From positions 1,054,001 to 1,118,000 of the forward strand of contig JANATF010000011.1 in the NCBI GenBank assembly GCA_029449245.1: a stretch of DNA of 64,000 bases, in the 5' to 3' direction. The stretch comes from Mortierella alpina. Its lineage: Eukaryota; Mortierellomycota; Mortierellomycetes; Mortierellales; Mortierellaceae. Positions 11,738-24,700 of the stretch are shown here, one piece after another. The notes under the pieces are model-generated. The model saw only the letters and a list, made by a program, of their open reading frames with translations, ran no database searches and was not told the origin of the DNA. The position numbers and the translations under genes are program-made. The stretch's first letter is position 1, and the number at the start of each line of letters is the position of its first letter.

Positions 11738-14700
11738 TTATGGCAGCAGCTCCTTTATCTTGGCGGCCACAATCTCACCAATCAATGCAATGTTCTCTGA
11801 CTTATCCATCTCAAAGTGCGAGCACTGCACTTCATGTACCTCAATCTTTCCGCGTGCGTAACGTTTCCAGCTGGTGGGATCAAGCAATGGTGCGTTCTCC
11901 TCCACTGGAACTGAAGCTCTGAAGAAGAGAATATCGCCACTGTAGACTGAAGGGCTGAAGTCCCTGGCCAGGTTGCTGTTGTTGATAAATACAGGCATCA
12001 TCTTCTCCCAGAACATCTTTCCGTCGTCAATAGAGTCCTTGTGGCTGAACCGTGCCAGTTGCTCAACAAGCATAGGTGTATCCTTTTCCTCAAGGTCAAT
12101 CTCGCTCTCCGTCGAATACTCTCCTGAGGTGTCCATCATCGCCACCAATGACACCTTCTCGCCTTGTCTCTCAAGTTCCACCGCCATGTTCTGTGCAACG
12201 AGGCCACCAAAGGACCAGCCCAGGAAGTGGTATGGTCCGTGGGGCTGAACCTTGCGAATTTGCTGAATGTAGTCCCGAGTCATCTCCTCGATCGATCCTG
12301 TCATCGGCGTTTTTCCATCTACTCCGCGCGCCTGCAGTCCGTACAATGGCTGGTCTGGGTGCAGATGCTTTGTTAGGCCCATAAAGCTCCAGCTGAGTCC
12401 CTGCGCAGCATGAATGCAGAACAGTGGGGGACGGCCTCCTTGGAGCTTGAGTGGAATCAGAACACTATACTCATCATCCTTGCTGTTGATATCCTGAGAC
12501 AGTGTCTGCGCCAGCTCTGCGATAGTAGGAGTGACAAAGAGTGTGCGCATCTTTAGCTCGACTCCAAGACGCGAACGGACAAGGCCAATCATTCGCATTG
12601 CCTGAAGCGAATGACCACCCAGCATAAAGAAGCTATCATGGCGTCCGATTTTGTCAACCTTGAGGAGTTCACGCCAGACACCAGCCATGGCAATCTCCAT
12701 GTCGCCTTGAGGAGCCTCATAGCCCTTTGTGATTAAGGACGAACTGTCGGGAGCTGGCAGTGCACGGCGATTGACCTTGCCGTTGTTGGTCAATGGAAAG
12801 GCGTCCATACGCACGAATACCGAGGGGATCATGTACTCTGGCAAAGTCACTGCAAGATGCTCACGCAAAACATGGGTCAAGTTGTTGTCGGGGGCCGACA
12901 CAACATAGGCGACGAGTCGCTTGTGGCTGCCTTCACCAAGCGCAAGCACAGCGACCTCACGCACCTCAGGATGCTGAGCAAGGAGTGTTTCGATCTCTCC
13001 GAGCTCGATGCGGAATCCACGGATCTTGACTTGGTCATCATTGCGGCCAAGGAAGACAATATTTCCATCAGGAAGGTAGCGGGCCAAATCTCCCGTCTTG
13101 TACATGCGAGCGCCTGGCAGATTGCTGAAAGGATCAGGGAGGAACCTTTGCGCTGTGAGGTCAGGACGGTTGAGATAGCCAATCGCCACGCCTGGTCCGC
13201 CAATGTACAGCTCACCAACTACCCCAACAGGGACAGGGTTGCTATGCTTATCAAGTACATATTGCGGAGTATTGGAGATGGGTCGACCGATAGGCAGGCG
13301 ATCCAGCTGGCCAGAAGTGCTCGTAACTTCATATGTTGTAGAAATAACGGTTGCCTCTGTGGGACCGTACGTGTTGATCACCCTAACACGACCTCCGTAT
13401 TTAGGCACCTCCGCAAAAGCCTCAACCAAACCTTGCTCGCCAATAGCCATAAGGTACTTGAGCTTTGACAGGGTAGGGCCGATGGCGAATACATGCTGGT
13501 GGAAGAGACCCGTCGCCAAGAGCATCGAGGTGATTTGATAATGATCGAGAGCCTCAGCCAGACGATGGGCATCCAAGAGAGTGTCGTGGTCAATGATGAC
13601 AATGCTAGCGCCGTTTACTAGTGGCGCCCAGACATCGAATGTGCTTGCGTCGAACGAGGGATTGGCGACAAAGGCGACACGGTCGTCGGGGCCAATGTCG
13701 GCAAATCCATTATTGATCACCAGACGAGCAATGCCACAGTGGGGTACAGCGACACCCTTAGGACGACCTGTAGATCCAGAGGTGTACATGACATAGGCGG
13801 CGTCCAAACTAGAAGCGACAGGTTGCTCAGTCCTGTCGAATGCTACTGGACCTAACATAATAAAGTACGGTTAGCAAATATTCTTCCTAAACATTACCCA
13901 ATGACTGCCCTCTACTGGGAGCATTCCCAACAATAGAAACATTAAAGTACCTTGCGTCTCTTTTGCGTCTTCGTGCTTGGCGCTGAGTCGAAGCACTGGG
14001 GTCTGAATCTGGTCAGGGATATGCCTTTCCTCGTTGGTGATCAGCAGCTTGGCCGCACTGTCCGATGCAATGTAGGCTTGTCTGTCCACTGGTGCCTTGA
14101 TATCGATTGGCACATACGTCGCTCCGACCTTGAGCACAGCTAGCTCGGCAGCAACCAACTCGACAGACCTGGGGAGTAGAAGCGCTACATAATCTCCACG
14201 ACGGACACCAACCTCGACAAGCTGGCAGGCGAAGTGATTGGCGACTGAGTCCAGCTGACAATAGGTGAATGACCGATCGCCATGCACAATGGCAACAGCA
14301 TCAGGGGATTTCCCCACTTGGTCCTCAAACAGCTGATGAACGCATTGGTCGCTGGGGTAAGGTGCGTCGGTATTGTTCCACGAATGAACAACCAAGTTGT
14401 ACTCTTCTACTGGCAAAATGCCAAGAGAATGAACAGCGACCTCCGGGGTATGGTCGAGCGCCTCAGCTAGATTATACAACGCCTGTTGCACATATCCGCA
14501 AATCCTCGACGGATCATAAGGCTGTACAATCTTGGCAATCAAAGAAAGAGAAGATCCATTGTCGTCGGCATACAAGACGAATGGATAGTTGGTGCCTTCA
14601 TGGAATCCAAGATGTTCCATTCCGGAGTCGGTACTCGTCTCCTCTACTTCATCTGCGTAGTGCCGGTAGTTCAGTAGAGCACCAAAGAGTGGCATGCCAG

Positions 14701-15705
14701 AGGGCACGCTACTGCATCTCTGCGCAACAGCCAATGAAGCGTGCTCGTGCTCCAGCAGTGCCGCCAAGTCCGCCTGCACTCGTCGTGCTGTATCCACAAC
14801 ACTGCTGTCTTCCACATCAACTCGGAATGGCAATGTGTTGATGAATGGTCCCAACGTGCGGTCCGAACCTGAGCCTCCTTGCATTCGTCCAAAGAGAACC
14901 GTGCCAAATACGACTTGAGTCTGACCACTGATGGCTGCAATCACCATTGCCCAAGCAAGATGACACAAGCTGGCGAGGGTGATTCCAACCCGTTGAGCAT
15001 GAACACGGAGCTTGTCGTTGAGGTCTTGAGGCAGCACCTGGTGCGATTCAGTGACGCTTTGTCCCTCGTTGTGAACATCAGACAATCCATAGGGCAACGA
15101 AGGATTGTCGATATCCTCAAGCATCTTGCGGAAGAATGCCTCGTGTTCCTCCACACTCATACCGAGACGAGCTTGTGCAATGAGGTTACGGAATGGCGCT
15201 GGGGCCTGGTAGCCCTCGCCTCGATCAGCCATGATCGCTACAATCTCTTCCTGCATAACTTCGAAGGTGGAGAGGTCGTCGATGAGATGGTGGAGCAACT
15301 GAATCAAGATCCATCGACCATCTCTCTCCTGGGCGTATGCAAACCGAGTCAAAGGAGCAGTGCTCAGTTCCATGCGATGCTTGTGCACATCGTAGAGTTC
15401 CATGAGCTGGTCGACAATGGGTCCATCGGCTGGATCCAGAGAGTGTGCTGTGACAGACAAGGTAGCCTGACGCAACACAACTTGAGCTGGCGTCGACAAA
15501 TTCGTCCATACAAAAGCGGTGCGGAGAATGTCATGGCGATCGACAACCTTTTGGAATGCATGCAGATAGCGGTCCAACAACTCCTTGTCCTGGAAGGCAG
15601 TGCAGGCCACTTGCAGGTATGGATCACCCTCAGTAGCCAGCATGTGATGGAACAGGATACCGTCTTGCAAAGGCGACAGGGCATAGATATCCTGGATATT
15701 AGTCA
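11738..15705 (-). other. NRPS module 5: dual E/C5 - A5 - T5 - thioesterase
   Basis: C5 covers about 15705-14455 with HHMLATEGD and [10 protein letters not shown]5 spans about 14410-12730 with the intron 13950-13852; its pocket differs from A1-A4 (FDASTFDVW instead of FDHNTFDVW). The T5 Ser is at 12610. The type I thioesterase at about 12487-11741 has the nucleophile in GWSFGG (Ser codon about 12214) and a candidate catalytic His in CSHFEM. A single C-terminal TE in a pentamodular line predicts release of a pentapeptide. Confidence 0.85.
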
Positions 15706-18700
15706 CCCCTCCTGGGACTTGGGAAACGACAAGATCGATATCTTCTTGGCTGAGATCAATCAGGGGAAGCATGTCTGAAGTAATCTTTGTGGTTTCCAGT
15801 GTGATGAGGTTTGGAGGGATCTCTAGTCCCGATTGCTGCTGACCAAGCGAAGCCGCCAACACATGGAGAACAGGCTTATCGAACAAAGCGCGAATGGACA
15901 AAGAAAGTCCACGTTGTCGCAGCTGCTCGATCATTCTGATGGCCATAAGGGAATGACCTCCAAGCATAAAGAAGTTGTCCTGTCGACCAACCCTGTCGAT
16001 CTTGAGCAAGCTGGACCAAACCTTTGCAAGCTCAGCCTCGACCTCCCCTTGAGGTTCCTCGTAGACCAATCCGACCAATGCGGAGTCATCTGGCGCTGGG
16101 AGAGCTCGGCGATTGATCTTGCCGTTGTTGGTCAATGGGAAGGCGTCCATACGTACGAATGCCGATGGGATCATGTACTCTGGCAGAGCGGCGGCAAGAT
16201 ACTCGCGTAGGATACGGACAAGATTGTCGTCGGGATCAGACACAACATAGGCTATCAGCCGTTTGTCAGCGCTAGTTTCACCAATCGCGAGCACAGAAAC
16301 CTCTCGCACCTGAGGATGTTCAGCAAGGCGAACTTCGACCTCGCCAAGCTCAATGCGGAATCCGCGGATCTTCACTTGGTCGTCGTTGCGGCCCATGAAC
16401 ACAATGTTGCCGTCAGTCATGTAGCGGACCAAATCACCAGACTTGTACATGCGAGCGCCTGGCACATTGCTGAACGGGTCAGAGAGGAACCGCTCAGCAG
16501 TGAGATCTGGGCGGTTGACATAGCCATTAGCAACGCCAGGTCCACCAATGTACAGCTCTCCAACTACTCCAACAGGGACAGGGTTGCGGTACTTGTCGAG
16601 CACATACGTCCGAGTATTAGAAATGGGGCGACCAATCGGCAGGCGATCCAACTGGCTGGACGCACTTGTGAATTCGTAAGTTGTACTGTGCACAGTCACT
16701 TCCGTGGGACCGTATGCATTGACAAGACGAACGTTTCCGCCATGACGTTGCATCTCCGCGAACGCCTCGACCAAACCTTGCTCTCCTGCGCAGGCAAGAT
16801 ACTTCAGCTTGGACAGCGACGGTCCAATGATGGAGGCATACTGGTGGAACAGAGCAGTGGTAAAGAGGAGGGTGGTGATTTGGTGGTGATCAAGAGCTGC
16901 AGCAAGGCGATGCGGATCCAAATATGTGTCGTTGTCGATGATAACCACACGAGCACCATTCAACAGTGGGGTCCAAACGTCGAATGTGTTGTGGTCGAAA
17001 GCCGGATTGGAAACAAATGCTACACGATCCTCTGAGTCCATTGGTGCAAAGCCGTTGTTGATGACAAAGCGAGCAATGCCACGGTGGGAGACCATCACAC
17101 CCTTGGGACGACCAGTTGACCCAGAGGTGTACATGATGTAAGCTGTGTCCAAACTTGAAGCGGCAGGTTGCACAATCCTGTCGAACGCTACTGGACCTGA
17201 CATAGCAAAGTACGGTTAGCAGATGTTCTTCAAAACCATTACCCATCGAGATTTCCCTCTACTTCGAGCACCCCCAACAGTGGAAACATTAAAGTACCTT
17301 GCATCTCTTCCATGTCTTCGTGCTTGGTGCTGAGTCGCAGCACTGGAGTCTGAATCTGTTCAGGGATATGCATCTCGTCGTTGGTGATCAGCAGCTTGGC
17401 TGCACTGTCCGATGCAATGTAGGCTTGTCTGTCCACTGGTGCCTTGACATCGATTGGAACATATGTCGCTCCGACCTTGAGAATTGCCAACTGAGCAAAG
17501 ATCAACTCGAACGACCGTTCCAACAACATCGCTACATTGTCGCCTGGCTTGACTCCCAAATCAACGAGCTTGTGGGCGAGGCGAATGGCGCGGTTATTCA
17601 ATGTGCGGTAGGTCATCGAACGGTCGTCATGCACGATTGCCACTGCCTCGGGAGCCCTCTCCACTTGATTTTCAAACAACCGATGAACGCATTGGTCGCT
17701 GGGGTAAGGTGCGTCGGTATTGTTCCACGAATGAACAACCAAGTTGAACTCTTCTACTGGCAAAATGCCAAGAGAATGAACAGCGACCTCCGGGGTATGC
17801 TCCAGAGCTTTAGCTAGATTATACAACGCCTCTTGCATATATCCGCAAATCATCGACGGATCATAAGGCTGTGCAGCTTGCGGAGTCAAGCCAAGAGAAG
17901 ATCCGTAGTCTTCAACGGACAAGATGAATGGATAGTTGGTGCGTTCATGGAATCCAAGATGTTCCATTCCGGAGTCGGTACTCGCCTCCTCTACTTCATT
18001 TGCGTGGTGCCGGTAGTTCAGAAGAGCACCAAAGAGTGGCATGCCAGAGGGCACGCTACTGCATCTCTGCGCATCAGCCAATGAAGCGTGCTCGTGCTCC
18101 AGCAGTGCCGCCAAGTCCGCCTGCACTCGTCGTGCTGTATCCACAACACTGCTGTCTTCCACATCAACTCGGAATGGCAATGTGTTGATGAATGGTCCCA
18201 AAGTGCGGTCCGAGCCTGAGCCTCCTTGCATTCGTCCAAAGAGAACCGTGCCAAATACGACTTGAGTCTGACCACTGATGGCTGCAATCACCATTGCCCA
18301 AGCAAGATGACACAAGCTGGCGAGGGTAACTCCAAGTCGTTGAGCATGAACACGGAGCTTGTCGTTGAGGTCTTGAGGCAGCACCTGGTGCGATTCAGTG
18401 ACGCTTTGTCCCTCGTTGTGAACATCAGACAATCCATAGGGCAACGAAGGATTGTCGATATCCTCAAGCATCTTGCGGAAGAATGCCTCGTGTTCCTCCA
18501 CACTCACACCGAGACGAGCTTGTGCAATGAGGTTACGGAATGGCTGAGGGGCTTGGAGACCATCATCTTGACCAGCCATGATCGCCTCGGTCTCTGCTCT
18601 CATGAGTTTGAATGTGGTATTGTCGTCGATGAGATGATGAAGCAACTGAATCAAGATCCACCGACCATCTCTCTCCTGGGCGTATGCAAACCGAGTCAAA

Positions 18701-21700
18701 GGAGCAGTGCTCAGTTCCATGCGATGCTTGTGCACATCGTAGAGTTCCATGAGCTGGTCGACAATGGGTCCATCGGCTGGATCCAGAGAGTGTGCTGTGA
18801 CAGACAAGGTAGCCTGACGCAACACAACTTGAGCTGGCGTTGACAAATTCGTCCATACAAAAGCGGTGCGGAGAATGTCATGGCGATCGACAACCTTTTG
18901 GAATGCATGCAGATAGCGGTCCAACAACTCCTTGTCCTGGAAGGCAGTGCAGGCCACTTGCAGGTATGGATCACCCTCAGTAGCCAGCATGTGATGGAAC
19001 AGGATACCGTCTTGCAAAGGCGACAGGGCATAGATATCCTGGATATTAGTCACCCCTCCTGGGACTTGGGAAACGACAAGATCGATATCTTCTTGGCTGA
19101 GATCAATCAGGGGAAGCATGTCTGGAGTAATCTTTGTGGTTTCCAGTGTGATGAGGTTTGGAGGGATCTCTAGTCCCGATTGCTGCTGACCAAGCGAAGC
19201 CGCCAACACATGGAGAACAGGCTTATCGAACAAAGCGCGAATGGACAAAGAAAGTCCACGCTGTCGCAGCTGCTCGATCATTCTGATGGCCATAAGGGAA
19301 TGACCTCCAAGCATAAAGAAGTTGTCCTGTCGACCAACCCTGTCGATCTTGAGCAAGCTGGACCAAACCTTTGCAAGCTCAGCCTCGACCTCCCCTTGAG
19401 GTTCCTCGTAGACCAATCCGACCAATGCGGAGTCATCTGGCGCTGGGAGAGCTCGGCGATTGATCTTGCCGTTGTTGGTCAATGGGAAGGCGTCCATACG
19501 TACGAATGCCGATGGGATCATGTACTCTGGCAGAGCGGCGGCAAGATACTCGCGTAGGATACGGACAAGATTGTCGTCGGGATCAGACACAACATAGGCT
19601 ATCAGCCGTTTGTCAGCGCTAGTTTCACCAATCGCGAGCACAGAAACCTCTCGCACCTGAGGATGTTCCGCAAGGCGAACTTCGACCTCGCCAAGCTCAA
19701 TGCGGAATCCGCGGATCTTCACTTGGTCGTCGTTGCGGCCCATGAACACAATGTTGCCGTCAGTCATGTAGCGGACCAAATCACCAGACTTGTACATGCG
19801 AGCGCCTGGCACATTGCTGAACGGGTCAGAGAGGAACCGCTCAGCAGTGAGATCTGGGCGATTGACATAGCCATTAGCAACGCCAGGTCCACCAATGTAC
19901 AGCTCTCCAACTACTCCAACAGGGACAGGGTTGCGGTACTTGTCGAGCACATACGTCCGAGTATTAGAAATGGGGCGACCAATCGGCAGGCGATCCAACT
20001 GGCTGGACGCACTTGTGAATTCGTAAGTTGTACTGTGCACAGTCACTTCCGTGGGACCGTATGCATTGACAAGACGAACGTTTCCGCCATGACGTTGCAT
20101 CTCCGCGAATGCCTCGACCAAACCTTGCTCTCCTGCGCAGGCAAGATACTTCAGCTTGGACAGCGACGGTCCAATGATGGAGGCATACTGGTGGAACAGA
20201 GCAGTGGTAAAGAGGAGGGTGGTGATTTGGTGGTGATCAAGAGCTGCAGCAAGGCGATGCGGATCCAAATATGTGTCGTTGTCGATGATAACCACACGAG
20301 CACCATTCAACAGTGGGGTCCAAACGTCGAATGTGTTGTGGTCGAAAGCCGGATTGGAAACAAATGCTACACGATCCTCTGAGTCCATTGGTGCAAAGCC
20401 GTTGTTGATGACAAAGCGAGCAATGCCACGGTGGGAGACCATCACACCCTTGGGACGACCAGTTGACCCAGAGGTGTACATGATGTAAGCTGTGTCCAAA
20501 CTTGAAGCGGCAGGTTGCACAATCCTGTCGAACGCTACTGGACCTGACATAGCAAAGTACGGTTAGCATTATTCTTCACAACCATTACCCATCGAGATTT
20601 CCCTCTACTCCGAGCACCCCCAACAGTGGAAACATTGAAGTACCTTGCATCTCTTCCATGTCTTCGTGCTTGGCGCTGAGTCGAATCACTGGAGTCTGAA
20701 TCTGTTCAGGGATATGCATCTCGTCGTTGGTGATCAGCAGCTTGGCTGCACTGTCCGATGCAATGTAGGCTTGTCTGTCCACTGGTGCCTTGACATCGAT
20801 TGGAACATATGTCGCTCCGACCTTGAGAATTGCCAACTGAGCAAAGATCAACTCGAACGACCGTTCCAACAACATCGCTACATTGTCGCCTGGCTTGACT
20901 CCCAAATCAACGAGCTTGTGGGCGAGGCGAATGGCGCGGTTATTCAATGTGCGGTAGGTCATCGAACGGTCGTCATGCACGATTGCCACTGCCTCGGGAG
21001 CCCTCTCCACTTGATGCTCAAACAACCGATGCACGCATTGGTCGCTGGGGTAAGGTGCGTCGGTATTGTTCCACGAATGAACAACCAAGTTGAACTCCTC
21101 TACGGGCAAAATGCCAAGAGAATGAACAGCGACCTCCGGGGTATGCTCCAGAGCTTTAGCTAGATTATACAAAGCCTCTTGCATATATCCACAAATCATC
21201 GACGGATCATAAGGCTGTGCAGCTTGCGGAGTCAAGCCAAGAGAAGATCCGTAGTCTTCAACGGACAAGATGAATGGATAGTTGGTGCGTTCATGGAATC
21301 CAAGATGTTCCATTCTGGAGTCGGTACTCGCCTCCTCTACTTCATTTGCGTGGTGCCGGTAGTTCAGAAGAGCACCAAAGAGTGGCATGCCAGAGGGCAC
21401 GCTACTGCATCTCTGCGCATCAGCCAATGAAGCGTGCTCGTGCTCCAGCAGTGCCGCCAAGTCCGCCTGCACTCGTCGTGCTGTATCCACAACACTGCTG
21501 TCTTCCACATCAACTCGGAATGGCAATGTGTTGATGAATGGTCCCAAAGTGCGGTCCGAACCTGAGCCTCCTTGCATTCGTCCAAAGAGAACCGTGCCAA
21601 ATACGACTTGAGTCTGACCACTGATGGCTGCAATCACCATTGCCCAAGCAAGATGACACAAGCTGGCGAGGGTAACTCCAAGTCGTTGAGCATGAACACG

Positions 21701-24700
21701 GAGCTTGTCGTTGAGGTCTTGAGGCAGCACCTGGTGCGATTCAGTGACGCTTTGTCCCTCGTTGTGAACATCAGACAATCCATAGGGCAACGAAGGATTG
21801 TCGATATCCTCAAGCATCTTGCGGAAGAATGCCTCGTGTTCCTCCACACTCACACCGAGACGAGCTTGTGCAATGAGGTTACGGAATGGCTGAGGGGCTT
21901 GGAGACCATCATCTTGACCAGCCATGATCGCCTCGGTCTCTGCTCTCATGAGTTTGAATGTGGTATTGTCGTCGATGAGATGATGAAGCAACTGAATCAA
22001 GATCCACCGACCATCTCTCTCCTGGGCGTATGCAAACCGAGTCAAAGGAGCAGTGCTCAGTTCCATGCGATGCTTGTGCACATCGTAGAGTTCCATGAGC
22101 TGGTCGACAATGGGTCCATCGGCTGGATCCAGAGAGTGTGCTGTGACAGACAAGGTAGCCTGACGCAACACAACTTGAGCTGGCGTTGACAAATTCGTCC
22201 ATACAAAAGCGGTGCGGAGAATGTCATGGCGATCGACAACCTTTTGGAATGCATGCAGATAGCGGTCCAACAACTCCTTGTCCTGGAAGGCAGTGCAGGC
22301 CACTTGCAGGTATGGATCACCCTCAGTAGCCAGCATGTGATGGAACAGGATACCGTCTTGCAAAGGCGACAGGGCATAGATATCCTGGATATTAGTCACC
22401 CCTCCTGGGACTTGGGAAACGACAAGATCGATATCTTCTTGGCTGAGATCAATCAGGGGAAGCATGTCTGGAGTAATCTTTGTGGTTTCCAGTGTGATGA
22501 GGTTTGGAGGGATCTCTAGTCCCGATTGCTGCTGACCAAGCGAAGCCGCCAACACATGGAGAACAGGCTTATCGAACAAAGCGCGAATGGACAAAGAAAG
22601 TCCACGCTGTCGCAGCTGCTCGATCATTCTGATGGCCATAAGGGAATGACCTCCAAGCATAAAGAAGTTGTCCTGTCGACCAACCCTGTCGATCTTGAGC
22701 AAGCTGGACCAAACCTTTGCAAGCTCAGCCTCGACCTCCCCTTGAGGTTCCTCGTAGACCAATCCGACCAATGCGGAGTCATCTGGCGCTGGGAGAGCTC
22801 GGCGATTGATCTTGCCGTTGTTGGTCAATGGGAAGGCGTCCATACGTACGAATGCCGATGGGATCATGTACTCTGGCAGAGCGGCGGCAAGATACTCGCG
22901 TAGGATACGGACAAGATTGTCGTCGGGATCAGACACAACATAGGCTATCAGCCGTTTGTCAGCGCTAGTTTCACCAATCGCGAGCACAGAAACCTCTCGC
23001 ACCTGAGGATGTTCCGCAAGGCGAACTTCGACCTCGCCAAGCTCAATGCGGAATCCGCGGATCTTCACTTGGTCGTCGTTGCGGCCCATGAACACAATGT
23101 TGCCGTCAGACATGTAGCGGACCAAATCACCAGACTTGTACATGCGAGCGCCTGGCACATTGCTGAACGGATCAGAGAGGAACCGCTCAGCAGTGAGATC
23201 TGGGCGATTGACATAGCCATTAGCAACGCCAGGTCCACCAATGTACAGCTCTCCAACTACTCCAACAGGGACAGGGTTGCGGTACTTGTCGAGCACATAC
23301 GTCCGAGTATTAGAAATGGGGCGACCAATCGGCAGGCGATCCAACTGGCTGGACGCACTTGTGAATTCGTAAGTTGTACTGTGCACAGTCACTTCCGTGG
23401 GACCGTATGCATTGACAAGACGAACGTTTCCGCCATGACGTTGCATCTCCGCGAACGCCTCGACCAAACCTTGCTCTCCTGCGCAGGCAAGATACTTCAG
23501 CTTGGACAGCGACGGTCCAATGATGGAGGCATACTGGTGGAACAGAGCAGTGGTAAAGAGGAGGGTGGTGATTTGGTGGTGATCAAGAGCTGCAGCAAGG
23601 CGATGCGGATCCAAATATGTGTCGTTGTCGATGATAACCACACGAGCACCATTCAACAGTGGGGTCCAAACGTCGAATGTGTTGTGGTCGAAAGCCGGAT
23701 TGGAAACAAATGCTACACGATCCTCTGAGTCCATTGGTGCAAAGCCGTTGTTGATGACAAAGCGAGCAATGCCACGGTGGGAGACCATCACACCCTTGGG
23801 ACGACCAGTTGACCCAGAGGTGTACATGATGTAAGCTGTGTCCAAACTTGAAGCGGCAGGTTGCACAATCCTGTCGAACGCTACTGGACCTGACATAGCA
23901 AAGTACGGTTAGCAGATGTTCTTCAAAACCATTACCCATCGAGATTTCCCTCTACTTCGAGCACCCCCAACAGTGGAAACATTAAAGTACCTTGCATCTC
24001 TTCCATGTCTTCGTGCTTGGTGCTGAGTCGCAGCACTGGAGTCTGAATCTGTTCAGGGATATGCATCTCGTCGTTGGTGATCAGCAGCTTGGCTGCACTG
24101 TCCGATGCAATGTAGGCTTGTCTGTCCACTGGTGCCTTGACATCGATTGGAACATATGTCGCTCCGACCTTGAGAATTGCCAACTGAGCAAAGATCAACT
24201 CGAACGACCGTTCCAACAACATCGCTACATTGTCGCCTGGCTTGACTCCCAAATCAACGAGCTTGTGGGCGAGGCGAATGGCGCGATTATCCAATGTGCG
24301 GTAGGTCATCGAACGGTCGTCATGCACGATTGCCACTGCCTCGGGAGCCCTCTCCACTTGATGCTCAAACAACCGGTGCACGCATTGGTCGCTGGGGTAA
24401 GGTGCGTCGGTCTTGTTCCATGTATCAACAACCAATTCGTACTCATCCGCCGGAAGGATACCAAGCTCTTGCACAAAGGTCTCGGGTTCCTGCTGGAGTG
24501 CGTTTGCTAGATTCGCAAGTGCCTGCTCCATGTACTGGCAGATTTTGATGGGCTCGTAGGGATGTTGAGCCTGAGCCGTTAATCCGAGAGATGATCCACA
24601 GTCCTCGACTGACAGCACGAATGGGTAGTTGGTACGCTCATCTTCCGAGAGCGCTTTTATGCCCGAATTGGCCTCGGTCTCCTTGGAAGGCGCGGAATTG